A stretch of 64,000 nt of DNA from Hyphomicrobium nitrativorans NL23 (GCF_000503895.1 NC_022997.1:496001-560000), one strand, 5' to 3'. Positions 1 through 11,116 are shown, counted from the stretch's first letter. Numbers and translations: made by a program. Notes: generated from the sequence alone by a model not told the origin.

Positions 1-174
1 GGCCAGAGCAGGGCGCGCGGCAGGGGCCGCTCCTGACGGCGCGAGGGCGGGTTTTCTACGAAAGTTCTGGGACTTGCGCAGAAGCGCGTCATTGCCGGAC
101 GTTGACAGCCCTCGGCCGGGGTCGCATTGAGTGAAGATGGCTTTTTTCTGTTCGCTCGCAGAGGTCCGCGCTCC

Positions 175-954
175 ATGGTCCAACTCACGCTTCCCAAAAA
201 TTCAAAGATTCAAAAGGGCAAGACGTGGAATTCTCCCGACGTCAAGGGAGCGTGGCGCGAGGTGCGGGTTTATCGCTGGGATCCGGATACGGGCGAAAAT
301 CCGCGTGTCGATACCTATTGGATCGACACCGAGCAGTGCGGGCCGATGGTTCTCGACGCGCTCATCAAGATCAAGAACGAGATCGATCCGTCGCTGACCT
401 TCCGTCGGTCGTGCCGCGAGGGAATCTGCGGGTCGTGCTCGATGAATATCGACGGGATGAACGATCTCGCGTGTCTCAAGGGTCTCGACGAGATCACGGG
501 GCCCATCAACATCTATCCGCTGCCGCATCTCAAGGTGGTCAAGGACCTGGTCGGCGATCTGACGAATTTCTATGCCCAGCACCGTTCGATCGAACCGTGG
601 CTCAAGACCGATACGGCGACGCCGCCCAAGGAATGGAAGCAATCGCGCGACGACCGCGAAAAGCTCGACGGGCTTTACGAGTGCATCCTGTGCGCCTGCT
701 GCTCGACGGCGTGCCCGAGCTATTGGTGGAACTCGGACCGCTATCTGGGTCCGGCGGCGTTGCTCCAAGCCTATCGGTGGGTGATCGACAGCCGCGACGA
801 GGCGACCGGCGACCGGCTGGACAACCTTGAGGATCCGTTCCGGATCTACCGCTGCCATACGATCATGAACTGCGCCAAGACGTGCCCCAAGGGGCTGAAC
901 CCGGCGAAGGCGATTGCCGAGCTCAAGAAGCTGATGGTGCAGCGGCGGGTGTAA
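175..954 (+). CDS. sdhB: Succinate dehydrogenase iron-sulfur subunit
   Basis: Iron-sulfur subunit of complex II; it relays electrons from the SdhA flavin to ubiquinone at the inner membrane. The N-terminal ferredoxin domain shows [15 protein letters not shown] for the 2Fe-2S cluster. The C-terminal domain shows [16 protein letters not shown] and [17 protein letters not shown] for the 4Fe-4S and 3Fe-4S clusters. I start at ATG 175 (MVQLTLPKN, 259 residues, the usual length) and not at the in-frame TTG 127, because an AGAGG lies about 10 bases before 175 and family N-termini begin here. The 126 bases upstream of the earlier start show nothing recognisable. It opens a run of TCA-cycle genes. Confidence 0.97.
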   Translation: MVQLTLPKNSKIQKGKTWNSPDVKGAWREVRVYRWDPDTGENPRVDTYWIDTEQCGPMVLDALIKIKNEIDPSLTFRRSCREGICGSCSMNIDGMNDLACLKGLDEITGPINIYPLPHLKVVKDLVGDLTNFYAQHRSIEPWLKTDTATPPKEWKQSRDDREKLDGLYECILCACCSTACPSYWWNSDRYLGPAALLQAYRWVIDSRDEATGDRLDNLEDPFRIYRCHTIMNCAKTCPKGLNPAKAIAELKKLMVQRRV

Positions 955-1017
955 GGCGCTGGCGCGTATCTGCGTGCGGATGGAATGTTGGGACGCTTGC
1001 GCGGCGATCCTGTAACG

Positions 1018-1137
1018 CGCGGGTCTGGATCCCGGCCGTCCTTGCGTAGCATGGCTCTGCCATGACGCCGGGATGACGCCAGTGTGTGCAAACCGATGGC
1101 TACAGCCTATTCGTCACACCGGCGAAGGCCGGTGCCT
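1018..1137. repeat. GC-rich intergenic repeat, copy 1
   Basis: Two motifs, CTGGATCCCGGCCGTCC with CATGACGCCGGGATGACG, and CACACCGGCGAAGGCCGGTG, lie about 80 bases apart. The same pair recurs in the reverse orientation at about 17248-17365. Each motif is itself a small palindrome. Short elements of this type are common between alphaproteobacterial genes; no coding role is seen. Confidence 0.7.
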
Positions 1138-1274
1138 AGACGCGTTTCCAAGGTAAAGGAAGCGCCTCGCATTTCTGCCGGAAGCCCCGCGAAACCCGCT
1201 TTTTTGATTTGGCGGTGAGGCCCGCTTCAGGGGCATTGCGGCGCTTTTCGGGCTGAGAAGAACCCAGAAACGAG

Positions 1275-1308
1275 AAGACCGGTGGCGCATCGCGCTGCCA
1301 CCGGTCTT
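1275..1308 (-). terminator. Perfect 12-bp hairpin after the H1-like gene
   Basis: AAGACCGGTGGC at 1275-1286 pairs perfectly with GCCACCGGTCTT at 1297-1308 around a 10-base loop. It lies 70 bases past the stop of the minus-strand gene at 1378-1671. The T-tract is weak on both strands, so termination is likely but not certain. Confidence 0.6.
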
Positions 1309-1377
1309 TAAAGATCAAACCAGGCCGCCGTCGCCGCTCTCGTTGCCCAGACGAGTGCGGACGAGGCGATCCCCGCT

Positions 1378-1671
1378 TTACGCGGCCTTCTTGGTCCGCT
1401 TCGCGGCGGGCTTACGAGCAGCCGGCTTGCGAGCAGCCGTCGTCTTGCGAGCGGCGGGCTTGCGGGCGGCAGGCTTCGCAGCCTTGCGAGCGGCGGGCTT
1501 GCGAGCAGCGGTCGCCTTGCGGGCAGCCGGCTTACGAGCGGCGGTGGTCTTGCGAGCAGCCGTCGTCTTGCGAGCGGCGGGCTTGCGAGCAGCAGCCGTC
1601 TTGCGAGCGGCGGGTTTACGGGCCGTGGCCGCCTTGCGGGCCGGGGCCTTCTTTGCAGTGGTCTTAGCCAT
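1378..1671 (-). CDS. Histone H1-like Lys/Ala/Arg-rich protein
   Basis: A 97-residue protein made almost wholly of Ala, Lys, Arg, Pro and Thr in imperfect repeats such as ARKPAARKTTAARK. This composition is that of bacterial histone H1-like or AlgP-type proteins, which bind DNA non-specifically through their positive charge and compact the nucleoid. No globular domain is present. ATG at 1671 has GGGAG 8-13 bases upstream. The gene stands alone and ends before a 12-bp hairpin; a perfect inverted repeat lies just upstream (1692-1709). The length could vary between strains because the repeats are nearly identical at the DNA level. Confidence 0.85.
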   Translation of the reverse strand: MAKTTAKKAPARKAATARKPAARKTAAARKPAARKTTAARKTTAARKPAARKATAARKPAARKAAKPAARKPAARKTTAARKPAARKPAAKRTKKAA

Positions 1672-1691
1672 AAGAGTTCTCTCCCTCTAGA

Positions 1692-1709
1692 GTTCGAATC
1701 ATTTCGAAC
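1692..1709. promoter_or_regulatory. Inverted repeat, possible operator of the H1-like gene
   Basis: GTTCGAA at 1692-1698 and TTCGAAC at 1703-1709 form a perfect 7-bp dyad with a 4-base spacer (TCAT), 20-40 bases upstream of the H1-like start codon and in AT-rich DNA. Position and symmetry suit an operator for a dimeric regulator. No regulator is identified. Confidence 0.35.
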
Positions 1710-1929
1710 AAAAAATCATGAGGAAGTTCGATCATTTTGTTGACATGTAAAGTGGATTCAGCTCTCGCATTTCTTCGCATTCGCATTGAAGTGTTGCGCG
1801 AAGTCAACAATTTCGTCGGGATTTTAAGATGCTACGTCGTCATCCTCGACTCCGTGTCATCTCCGAGCGGAAAGTTTTTCAACACGAAACGCGGATGCGC
1901 GATGTCGGAAACGACTCATTCGAGTCGCA

Positions 1930-2505
1930 TTACGCCGCTTTCACCACGCGCCGCTGAAGATCCAGCACCGCCATCATGAAGCCCATGCGATCCTCGACAG
2001 CCTCCGCGAGGATGGAGAAGTAGTTCGGTTCCTGAGGCACGATCTCGCCCACGACCTCACCCATTTCGAAGCGCAGCTCGGCTTCATGCTTGCGGGCGAT
2101 GGCCTGCATCTTGGCGTTGGATGCCAGGCAGCTCATGTACAGCAGGTGGACGCCGCGGTTGCGCGCCGCGCGGATGACACGGCCCATCAGCTCCGTTCCT
2201 AGCCCGTGATCCTGGAAAGCGGCTTCGACGGAGAACGCGGCTTCGGCTTCCCGGCCCCAGACATCGCCCAGCTTCTTCAGCTCGGCCGTGGCGCGGACCT
2301 CGCCGTCCTCGATATAGGCGAAGACGGTCGAGCCCTGCTCCGACATGTGGCGCGCATAGTCTTCGATAAAGGAATCCGAGACGCCGTGTGCGAAGCGCAT
2401 GGCGCGGCTTGCCTTATCGAGGCGCAGAAGATGATCGCGGAAGAGTGTCTGTTCCTGCGGCCAGAGTTTGCGGATCGTGCCGCTCGTACGCACGTGCCCA
2501 CTCAT
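1930..2505 (-). CDS. GNAT-family N-acetyltransferase
   Basis: A 191-residue cytoplasmic protein with the GNAT fold. The acetyl-CoA pyrophosphate-binding motif appears as FQDHGLGTELMGRVI, fitting Q/R-x-x-G-x-G/A, and is preceded by a strand with VRATAEL. The substrate cannot be told; the N-terminal part (LFRDHLLRLDKASRAMRF) resembles acetyltransferases fused to, or near, acyl-CoA synthetases and stress proteins. ATG 2505 was chosen because GGAGGG lies about 10 bases upstream; an in-frame extension to 2658 has no such site and is unlike the family. It is monocistronic and divergent from zapE. Confidence 0.85.
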   Translation of the reverse strand: MSGHVRTSGTIRKLWPQEQTLFRDHLLRLDKASRAMRFAHGVSDSFIEDYARHMSEQGSTVFAYIEDGEVRATAELKKLGDVWGREAEAAFSVEAAFQDHGLGTELMGRVIRAARNRGVHLLYMSCLASNAKMQAIARKHEAELRFEMGEVVGEIVPQEPNYFSILAEAVEDRMGFMMAVLDLQRRVVKAA

Positions 2506-2903
2506 TTCAAAAAGCCCTCCGGTTCCCGCGTCCCAAGGCTCGTGCCGGCCCTCTTTCCTTGCCGGCGGTTCGCGTGCCCTGCGGATGCGGTGAGGCGGTG
2601 CATTCGAAGACCCCGCAACGCCTCGCGACTTCATATGGGGCCCACTTGTGCATTGCACAATGCGCCAAACGAGTGACGAAACGTCCGATATTCCGGCGGT
2701 GTGGCCTTTGAGTGCGGCGAGATTTGTGGTGCGGTGCGCAAAGAGCGGGGCTGGGTTGCGCTAGACGCGGGTGTGCCGCCGGATTTCGGCTCGCGTGCGG
2801 GCAATGCGACGATTTCCGGGCGTTTCCTGGCGCAGCAAACGTGCTTTAGGTTTTCAACTCACACTCTCGATGTCGACGGCGCGGCCCGGAGCGGACGACC
2901 TCC
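2506..2903. other. Divergent intergenic region between GNAT gene and zapE
   Basis: About 400 bases without a supported gene. It must carry the promoters of both divergent genes. I see no strong sigma-70 hexamers, repeat or RNA structure. The open frames here lack ribosome-binding sites and familiar motifs. Confidence 0.4.
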
Positions 2904-4040
2904 ATGGCAGGACCCCTTCTCGATCGTTATGACGCGCGTCTCGCTTCCGGCGAGATCGAGCCGGATGCCGCGCAGCTCGATGCCGTGCGCTGTCTCGACC
3001 GGCTTGCCGTCGAGCTTGGCGGCTGGCGCCGGGGCGGCAGGGCGCGTCTCTTTCCCTCGCTGCGCCGGGTGCGCGAGGCCGGGCCGCGTGGGGTCTATCT
3101 CCATGGCGGGGTCGGCCGCGGCAAGACCATGCTCATGGATCTGTTCTTCGAGACCGTGAGCTTCGCCCCGAAGCGGCGCCTTCACTTCCATGCGTTCATG
3201 GGGGAGGCGCACGAACGCATTCAGCGGGGCCGGGCGACCACCGACGGCGACCCGATCCCGTTCGTTGCGGCGGAGATGGCGGCCGAAGCGGGACTGTTGT
3301 GCTTCGACGAGCTTGCCATCACCGATATCGCGGATGCGATGATCCTGGGGCGGCTCTTCAGCGGATTGTTCGCGAAGGGCGTGGTCGTGGTGGCGACTTC
3401 CAACTCCGCTCCCGACCGGCTCTATTGGAACGGGCTCAACCGCGACCTCTTCCTGCCCTTCATCGATCTCATCGAAGCCAATATGGACGTCGAGGAACTC
3501 GTTTCTGCGAAGGACTATCGGCTCGACAAGCTTTCGGGGCGGCCGCTCTATTTTTCTCCGTGCGATGCGCATGCGGCCGCGGAGATCGAGGCGCACTGGG
3601 TGCGTCTCACGGGAGCGACCGCTGGGGCTTCGGCGTTCGTCGACGTCAAAGGACGGCATGTCCCGGTGCCGCGTCAGTCGATGGGGGTTGCGCGGTTCGG
3701 ATTTGCGGATCTCTGCGAGGCGCCGCTCGGGAGCCTCGACTACCTCCACATCGCGCATGCCTTCCACACCGTCATCCTGGAGGGCATTCCGGTGCTGACG
3801 CCGGAGCGGCGCAATGCGGCGCGCCGGCTCGTCCATCTGGTCGATACACTCTATGATACACGCACCTGCCTGATTGCGTCTGCCGAGGCCGAGCCGGACC
3901 GCCTCTATACGGACGGGGATGGCGCGTTCCTGTTCGAAAGGACGGCTTCGCGGCTCATGGAGATGCGGAGCGAGGCCTATCTCATGGACCGCGCGGGACG
4001 CACGCATCCGGGTGCGGAGACGCCGATGCCCAACTCCTGA
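2904..4040 (+). CDS. zapE: Cell division protein ZapE (AFG1-family ATPase)
   Basis: A 378-residue cytoplasmic ATPase of the AFG1/LACE1 family, known as ZapE in bacteria, where it modulates the FtsZ ring. Walker A GGVGRGKT is at residues 68-75 and Walker B LLCFDEL at about 130-137. The family N-terminal segment (LLDRYDARLASGEIEPDAAQ) and the later FADLCEAPLGSLDYL block are present. It sits between sdhB and mdh, a position often seen in alphaproteobacteria. The ribosome-binding site is weak. A long open frame on the opposite strand (2859-4007) is a shadow. Confidence 0.92.
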   Translation: MAGPLLDRYDARLASGEIEPDAAQLDAVRCLDRLAVELGGWRRGGRARLFPSLRRVREAGPRGVYLHGGVGRGKTMLMDLFFETVSFAPKRRLHFHAFMGEAHERIQRGRATTDGDPIPFVAAEMAAEAGLLCFDELAITDIADAMILGRLFSGLFAKGVVVVATSNSAPDRLYWNGLNRDLFLPFIDLIEANMDVEELVSAKDYRLDKLSGRPLYFSPCDAHAAAEIEAHWVRLTGATAGASAFVDVKGRHVPVPRQSMGVARFGFADLCEAPLGSLDYLHIAHAFHTVILEGIPVLTPERRNAARRLVHLVDTLYDTRTCLIASAEAEPDRLYTDGDGAFLFERTASRLMEMRSEAYLMDRAGRTHPGAETPMPNS

Positions 4041-5375
<1,335 letters not shown>

Positions 5376-5509
5376 AAAAAGAAACATAGGGGGGCGCCCG
5401 AAGCGGTGGGCAAGACGGATGCGAGAGGCGGCGCCTCGGTGCGTTCGCCCGAGCTTCCGCATTGCGTCCCCATACTTCGGATCGTCCGTAAGAGGGATCA
5501 CGCTCAGCA

Positions 5510-6709
5510 ATGAACATCCACGAGCATCAAGCCAAAGACCTCTTGAGGCAGTACGGCGTGCCGACCACGGGTGGGGGCGTCGCCTTCACGCCCGAGGAGG
5601 CCGAGAAGGTTGCCCAAGGCATCGAAACGGACGTGCGGGTCGTCAAGGCACAGATCCACGCCGGCGGCCGCGGCAAGGGTAAATTCAAGGAGCCGGAAGC
5701 CGGCGAGAAGGGCGGCGTACGCTTCGCCAAGTCTGCGGCGGAAGCCCGCGAGCTTGCCGAGCAGATGCTGGGGCGGACGCTCGTGACCGAGCAGACGGGG
5801 CCTGCGGGTCGGGTCGTGCGGCGCCTCTATCTCACCGAGGCGGCCGGTATCGCGAAAGAGCTTTATCTCTCCGCGCTCGTCGATCGGGCCAGCTCGCGCG
5901 TGGCGTTCATCGCCTCGACCGAAGGCGGCATGGACATCGAGAAGGTGGCCCATGAGACGCCGGACAAGATCCTGACGCTCACCGTCGATCCGGCGACGGG
6001 TCTGCAACCGTTCCACAGCCGCAAGATCGCGTTCGCGCTCGGCCTCAAGGGCGACCAGATCAAGGAGTGCGCGAAGATGATCGGGGGGCTCTACAAGCTG
6101 CTTCTCGAAAAGGACGTGAGCCTGCTGGAGATCAACCCGCTCATCATCACCAACGACGGGCATCTCAACGCGCTCGACGCCAAGATTTCCTTCGACGGCA
6201 ACGCGCTGTTCCGCCATCCCGATATCGTCGCGCTGCGCGATGAGACGGAAGAAGATCCGATGGAGATCGAGGCGGCGAAGTACGAGCTTTCCTACATCAA
6301 GCTCGACGGTTCGATCGGGTGCATGGTCAACGGCGCGGGTCTCGCGATGGCGACCATGGACATTATCAAGCTCTATGGCGAAGAGCCGGCCAACTTCCTC
6401 GACGTGGGCGGCGGCGCATCGAAAGAAAAGGTGCAGGCCGCGTTCCAGATCATTCTGTCCGATCCGTCGGTCAAGGGGATCCTGGTCAATATCTTCGGCG
6501 GCATCATGCGTTGCGACATCATCGCGGACGGCATCGTGGCCGCGGCCCGCGAGATGGCGATTACGGTTCCGCTCGTCGTTCGTCTCGAAGGCACGAATGT
6601 GGATCTCGGCAAGGAGATCCTCGCCAAGAGCGGGCTCAAGATCGTGCCTGCCGACGATCTCGCGGATGCTGCCGCGAAGATCACGTCCGCAATCAAGGCC
6701 GCGGCGTAA
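5510..6709 (+). CDS. sucC: Succinyl-CoA synthetase beta subunit
   Basis: The 399-residue ATP-grasp subunit of succinyl-CoA synthetase, converting succinyl-CoA to succinate with nucleotide gain. The start [16 protein letters not shown] is typical of the family, the phosphate-binding loop reads GGRGKGKF near residue 46, and the C-terminal ligase domain has [11 protein letters not shown]. Serine-cycle methylotrophs also carry a related malate-CoA ligase (MtkAB). The position beside sucAB and lpd argues for the TCA enzyme here, but the two are hard to tell apart by eye. It is cotranscribed with sucD, 42 bases downstream. Confidence 0.95.
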   Translation: MNIHEHQAKDLLRQYGVPTTGGGVAFTPEEAEKVAQGIETDVRVVKAQIHAGGRGKGKFKEPEAGEKGGVRFAKSAAEARELAEQMLGRTLVTEQTGPAGRVVRRLYLTEAAGIAKELYLSALVDRASSRVAFIASTEGGMDIEKVAHETPDKILTLTVDPATGLQPFHSRKIAFALGLKGDQIKECAKMIGGLYKLLLEKDVSLLEINPLIITNDGHLNALDAKISFDGNALFRHPDIVALRDETEEDPMEIEAAKYELSYIKLDGSIGCMVNGAGLAMATMDIIKLYGEEPANFLDVGGGASKEKVQAAFQIILSDPSVKGILVNIFGGIMRCDIIADGIVAAAREMAITVPLVVRLEGTNVDLGKEILAKSGLKIVPADDLADAAAKITSAIKAAA

Positions 6710-6751
6710 GACGCCCGCCATCGCACAAGCGCCGAGGAAAAGAACACAACC

Positions 6752-7651
6752 ATGGCCATTCTCGTCGACACGTCGACCATCACCATCTGCCAGGGCCTCA
6801 CGGGGAGCCAGGGCACGTTCCACACCAAGCAGGCCCGCAGCTACGGCACCAAGGTTGCCGGGGGCGTGACGCCCGGCAAAGGGGGCACGAAGCCTGCCGA
6901 TCCCGAGCTTGCCGATCTGCCGCTGTTCAACACGGTGGGGGAAGCCAAAGCCAAGACCGGAGCCACGGCGAGCGCCGTCTATGTGCCGCCGCCGTTCGCG
7001 GCGGATGCGATCCTCGAAGCCATCGACGCCGAGATGGAGCTGATCGTGGCCATCACCGAGGGCATTCCGGTTCTCGACATGGTCCGCGTGAAGCGCGCGC
7101 TCCAGGGCTCGAAGTCGCGGCTGATCGGGCCGAACTGTCCGGGCGTGCTGACGCCGGGCGAGTGCAAGATCGGCATCATGCCGGGCAATATCTTCCGTAA
7201 GGGCACGGTCGGGATCGTTTCGCGCTCCGGCACGTTGACCTATGAGGCCGTCAAGCAGACGACGGATGCGGGTCTCGGCCAGTCGACGGCGGTCGGCATC
7301 GGCGGCGACCCGGTGAAAGGAACAGAGTTCATCGACGTGCTCGAACTGTTCCTGGCCGATCCCGATACGCACTCTATTATTATGATCGGCGAGATCGGTG
7401 GCTCGGCCGAGGAAGAGGCGGCCCAGTTCCTGATCGACGAGGCGAAGAAGGGCCGCAAGAAGCCGATGGCCGGTTTCATCGCCGGTATGACGGCGCCGCC
7501 GGGCCGACGGATGGGGCACGCGGGTGCGATCATCTCCGGCGGCCAGGGCCGGGCGGAGGACAAGGTGGACGCCATGCGTGCGGCCGGTATTGCCATCGCG
7601 GACAGCCCGGCCTCGCTGGGCACGACCTTGACCAAGGTCCTGAAGGGCTGA
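6752..7651 (+). CDS. sucD: Succinyl-CoA synthetase alpha subunit
   Basis: A 299-residue subunit that binds CoA and carries the phosphorylated active-site histidine (RMGHAGAII, near residue 250). The N-terminal CoA-binding domain shows [11 protein letters not shown] and [19 protein letters not shown] and SRSGTLTYE are further family blocks. GAGGAAAAG precedes the start. The end of the gene (TLTKVLKG, stop) is repeated in a diverged form 370 bases downstream (8024-8053). Confidence 0.96.
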   Translation: MAILVDTSTITICQGLTGSQGTFHTKQARSYGTKVAGGVTPGKGGTKPADPELADLPLFNTVGEAKAKTGATASAVYVPPPFAADAILEAIDAEMELIVAITEGIPVLDMVRVKRALQGSKSRLIGPNCPGVLTPGECKIGIMPGNIFRKGTVGIVSRSGTLTYEAVKQTTDAGLGQSTAVGIGGDPVKGTEFIDVLELFLADPDTHSIIMIGEIGGSAEEEAAQFLIDEAKKGRKKPMAGFIAGMTAPPGRRMGHAGAIISGGQGRAEDKVDAMRAAGIAIADSPASLGTTLTKVLKG

Positions 7652-7716
7652 CGCTCGCGCGCATGCTGCACAATGCGGCAGGAGTGCGGATCTGATCTCG
7701 ACGGAGAAACCGTTCG

Positions 7717-7995
7717 GTGACGGAGGCGCTCGACTTCTACGCTCCAGATTGGGGTCTCGTGCTCGTCTGGGGCGTGGTTGCGCTGTCGTCTTTTCTGCTC
7801 GTCCTTTGGATGAGCGGATTATTCGGACGGGCAGGTGCGCTCGGCACGGGCACGCTCATTGTGGCCGCGGGGATCGGGCTGTGGCTAGCGGCTGGTCAGC
7901 TACATTTCCTAGCCTGGGCGCTGCCGTCGATCTTCGGCGCGCTGATCGGTGTCGTGGTCTGTTCTGTTGGCATAAGGCGGCGAAAGGTGGGATGA
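7717..7995 (+). CDS. Small inner-membrane protein between sucD and sucA
   Basis: Unrecognised 92-residue protein with a GTG start. It has about three hydrophobic segments (residues 13-33, 42-58 and 66-84) and a basic C-terminus (GIRRRKVG), so it should be an inner-membrane protein. The domain outline resembles NfeD-type or DUF-like tails, but I cannot assign it. It interrupts the sucCD-sucAB order, and the DNA between it and sucA contains a second, diverged copy of the sucD 3' end, which suggests it arrived by recombination. The ribosome-binding site is GACGGAG. Confidence 0.6.
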   Translation: MTEALDFYAPDWGLVLVWGVVALSSFLLVLWMSGLFGRAGALGTGTLIVAAGIGLWLAAGQLHFLAWALPSIFGALIGVVVCSVGIRRRKVG

Positions 7996-8023
7996 TGCAT
8001 CCTGCCGTTCGCGGATCCTGTGT

Positions 8024-8053
8024 GCGACTTTGACCAAAGTTCTAAAGGGTTGA
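8024..8053 (+). pseudogene. Remnant of a second sucD 3' end
   Basis: The 30 bases encode ATLTKVLKG and a TGA stop, against TTLTKVLKG and TGA at the real sucD end (7622-7651). 24 of 30 bases match, and five of the six differences are synonymous third-position changes. That pattern means the fragment was once coding sucD sequence of a diverged copy. No sucD sequence is seen before it, so only the tail survives. Confidence 0.65.
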
Positions 8054-8167
8054 GACGGAATCCGACGTAAGAACGTCATCCAATACGCCGAGAATCGCCT
8101 AATTCCTGGAGAGAGATTGCCGTCTAAGCAGCCGGCGTTGGGCCGGGACTAAGGATGCGGGGTTTGC

Positions 8168-11116
8168 ATGACACGGCACGCGCGCAACGAGCAGTTCGCA
8201 AGGACGTCGTTCCTGTACGGGGCTAATGCGCCCTACATCGAAGAGCTGCAAGAGCAATACGAGAAGAACCCTGGGTCCGTCACCGATGAGTGGCGGCTTT
8301 TCTTCGAGAGCATGCGCGAAGGCGCTGGGCAAGGCCCCGCCGAAGACGATCTCGGTTCGGGCAGCGGACAGCCTTCGTGGGCCCAGCCGCTCTCGCAGCT
8401 TCACGACGCGCCGTCCGAACTCGTCTCGGCGTTGACGGGCGACTATGGCGGTATCGAGCGCGATCTCCGCGACAAGATCCAGGCGAAGGCGTTTGCGAGC
8501 GGCTACGAGCTTTCTCCTGCGGCTTCTCTGCGCGCCATCCAGGACAGCATCCGCGCGACGATGCTGATCCGCGCCTATCGCGTGATGGGTCACCTTGCGG
8601 CGGATCTCGATCCCTTGGGGCTCGCCGAACGGCGCGTGCACAAAGAGCTCAAGGCCGACACCTACGGCTTCACGGACGCCGATCTCGACCGGCCGATCTT
8701 CCTTGACCGCTATCTGGGCCTCGAAACGGCAACGATCCGGCAGGTGCTGCGCATTCTCAGGCGCACCTATTGCCGCAAGATCGGCTACCAGTTCATGCAC
8801 ATCACGTCGCCGGTGCAGAAGTCGTGGATCCAGCACCGGATCGAGGGCGACGAGAAGGACATCCGCTTCACGGATATGGGCAAGAAGGCCATCCTGCGGA
8901 AGCTGATCGAAGCCGAGATGTTCGAGCGGTTCGCCGACGTCAAGTACACCGGCACCAAGCGCTTCGGGCTCGACGGCGGCGAGGCGATCATTCCGGCGCT
9001 CGAACAGATCATCAAGCGGGGCGGCCAGCTCGGCGTCCGCGAGATCGTGATCGGCATGGCGCATCGCGGGCGTCTCAACGTGCTGTCCAACGTGATGGCG
9101 AAACCGTTCCGCGCGATCTTCAACGAGTTCAAGGGCGGGTCTTGGAAGCCCGACGACGTCGAGGGCTCGGGCGACGTCAAGTACCATCTCGGCGCGTCGT
9201 CGGACCGGCAGTTCGACGGCAACAACGTGCACCTGTCGCTGACGGCCAATCCCTCGCATCTTGAGATCGTGGATCCCGTCGTGCTCGGCAAGGCGCGCGC
9301 GAAGCAGGATCAGCTCAAGTGCTCGGCGGCGGAGAGAAACTGCGTGCTGCCGCTGCTGCTCCACGGCGACGCAGCCTTTGCCGGGCAGGGCGTGGTGGCG
9401 GAGTGTTTCGGTCTCTCGGGGCTCAAGGGCCACCGCACGGGTGGCTCGATCCATTTCATCATCAACAACCAGATCGGGTTCACCACCAACCCGCGGCATT
9501 CGCGCTCGTCGCCGTATTGCTCGGACGCGGCGAAGGTGATCGAGGCGCCGATCTTCCACGTGAACGGCGACGATCCGGAAGCTGTGGTGCACGTGGCGAA
9601 GATCGCCACCGAGTTCCGGCAGAAGTTCCGCAAGCCGGTCGTGATCGACATGTTCTGCTATCGCCGCTTCGGCCACAACGAGGCGGACGAACCGGCGTTC
9701 ACCCAGCCCCTGATGTACGACCGGATCCGCAAGCATCCGACGGCTGTCCAGATCTACGGTGAGAAGCTGGTCGAGGAAGGCGTGCTCGGCGCGGACGACG
9801 TGGAGGGCATGAAGGGCGAGTTCCGCGCGTTTCTGGAAGAGGAACTCGTGGCGGCCGAAGCCTACAAGCCGAATAAAGCCGATTGGCTCGACGGGCGGTG
9901 GAGCGGCGTCGGGCTCGCAGAGGACGAGGTGCGCGGGAACACCGGCGTGCCGCTCGAAACGCTTCGTGAGGTGGGCCGCAGGATCACGACGGTTCCGGCC
10001 GACTTTACGGCGCACAAGACGCTCGTGCGGTTGTTGGATCGACGCCGCGAGATGATCTCCAAGGGCGAGGGGATCGATTGGTCGATGGCCGAGCATCTGG
10101 CGTTCGGTACGCTCGTCAACGAAGGTTTCCCGGTGCGCCTTTCCGGTCAGGATTGCGAGCGCGGGACGTTCTCGCAGCGCCATTCGGTGCTGATCGACCA
10201 GGAGACGGAGCGGCGCTACACGCCGTTGCGCCACATTGCGCCAAATCAGGCCGGGTTCGAGGTCGTGAACTCGATGCTGTCGGAGGAAGCGGTGCTCGGC
10301 TTCGAGTATGGCTATTCGCTGGCCGAGCCGAACGCGCTCGTGGCGTGGGAAGCGCAGTTCGGCGATTTCGCGAACGGTGCGCAGGTGGTGTTCGACCAGT
10401 TCATCTCGTCGGGTGAGCGCAAGTGGCTTCGGATGAGCGGGCTCGTGTGCCTGCTGCCGCACGGCTACGAGGGGCAAGGGCCGGAGCATTCGTCCGCGCG
10501 GCTCGAACGCTTCCTGCAGCTTTGCGCGGAGGACAACTGGCAGGTTGCCAACTGCACCACGCCCGCCAACTATTTCCACATTCTCCGGCGGCAGTTGCAC
10601 CGGAACTTCCGCAAGCCGCTGATCCTGATGACGCCGAAGTCGCTGCTCCGGCACAAGCGCGTTGTCTCGCGTATCGACGAGATGGGGCCGGGGACCACGT
10701 TCCATCGCGTGCTTTGGGACGATACGTTCCGGGTACCCGAGGCGGATATCAAGCGCGTGATCCTGTGCTCCGGCAAGGTGTATTACGACCTGGCGGACGC
10801 GCGCGATGCGGAAGAGCTTTTCGACGTCTACATCCTGAGGCTCGAACAGCTTTATCCGTTCCCCGCGCGCGCGCTGCTGCACGAACTGGGGCGTTTTCCG
10901 AATGCCGAGGTGGTTTGGTGCCAGGAGGAGCCCAAGAACATGGGCGCCTGGACGTTCATCGAGCCGAACATCAACTGGGTTCTGGACCGCTTGGGGCAGG
11001 AGGGGGAGCGCGTGCGGTACGCAGGCCGCTCGGCGTCGGCCTCCACGGCGACGGGCCTGATGAGCAAGCATATCGCCGAGCAGAAGGCGCTCGTGGCGGA
11101 CGCTTTGAAGGGATAG
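8168..11116 (+). CDS. sucA: 2-Oxoglutarate dehydrogenase E1 component
   Basis: A 982-residue thiamine-diphosphate-dependent E1, which decarboxylates 2-oxoglutarate and reductively succinylates the E2 lipoyl group. Its N-terminus (FLYGANAPYIEELQEQYEKN) is the E2-binding segment typical of E1o. MAHRGRLNVL, the ThDP/Mg motif beginning GDAAFAGQGVVAE, and RRFGHNEADEP are all present. Some methylotrophs lack this enzyme under C1 growth; here the gene is intact with its E2 and E3 partners. The very long minus-strand frame over this region (8099-13948) is a codon-usage shadow. Confidence 0.97.
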   Translation: MTRHARNEQFARTSFLYGANAPYIEELQEQYEKNPGSVTDEWRLFFESMREGAGQGPAEDDLGSGSGQPSWAQPLSQLHDAPSELVSALTGDYGGIERDLRDKIQAKAFASGYELSPAASLRAIQDSIRATMLIRAYRVMGHLAADLDPLGLAERRVHKELKADTYGFTDADLDRPIFLDRYLGLETATIRQVLRILRRTYCRKIGYQFMHITSPVQKSWIQHRIEGDEKDIRFTDMGKKAILRKLIEAEMFERFADVKYTGTKRFGLDGGEAIIPALEQIIKRGGQLGVREIVIGMAHRGRLNVLSNVMAKPFRAIFNEFKGGSWKPDDVEGSGDVKYHLGASSDRQFDGNNVHLSLTANPSHLEIVDPVVLGKARAKQDQLKCSAAERNCVLPLLLHGDAAFAGQGVVAECFGLSGLKGHRTGGSIHFIINNQIGFTTNPRHSRSSPYCSDAAKVIEAPIFHVNGDDPEAVVHVAKIATEFRQKFRKPVVIDMFCYRRFGHNEADEPAFTQPLMYDRIRKHPTAVQIYGEKLVEEGVLGADDVEGMKGEFRAFLEEELVAAEAYKPNKADWLDGRWSGVGLAEDEVRGNTGVPLETLREVGRRITTVPADFTAHKTLVRLLDRRREMISKGEGIDWSMAEHLAFGTLVNEGFPVRLSGQDCERGTFSQRHSVLIDQETERRYTPLRHIAPNQAGFEVVNSMLSEEAVLGFEYGYSLAEPNALVAWEAQFGDFANGAQVVFDQFISSGERKWLRMSGLVCLLPHGYEGQGPEHSSARLERFLQLCAEDNWQVANCTTPANYFHILRRQLHRNFRKPLILMTPKSLLRHKRVVSRIDEMGPGTTFHRVLWDDTFRVPEADIKRVILCSGKVYYDLADARDAEELFDVYILRLEQLYPFPARALLHELGRFPNAEVVWCQEEPKNMGAWTFIEPNINWVLDRLGQEGERVRYAGRSASASTATGLMSKHIAEQKALVADALKG

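Larger units (their letters stand above)
955..1377. other. Intergenic region with repeat and terminator
   Basis: There is no gene here. It holds a GC-rich palindromic repeat (about 1018-1137) and a strong hairpin (1275-1308), described separately. The reading frames that cross it have no family resemblance and no ribosome-binding site. Confidence 0.6.

Noticed and set aside
1343-1690. Plus-strand frame with LRAAGLRAA repeats
   Set aside because: It is the complement of the H1-like gene; the repeats come from the Lys/Ala/Arg codons on the other strand.
1740-1745. TTGACA hexamer as a promoter -35 box
   Set aside because: No -10 hexamer at proper distance and no gene directly downstream on that strand.
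5504-7519. Minus-strand open frame of 671 codons over sucCD
   Set aside because: Shadow of sucC and sucD; composition is that of an antisense frame.
5510-7651. Malate-CoA ligase genes mtkA/mtkB instead of sucCD
   Set aside because: The families are alike, but the place between mdh and sucAB-lpd fits the TCA enzyme; no other serine-cycle gene is beside it. Not fully excluded.
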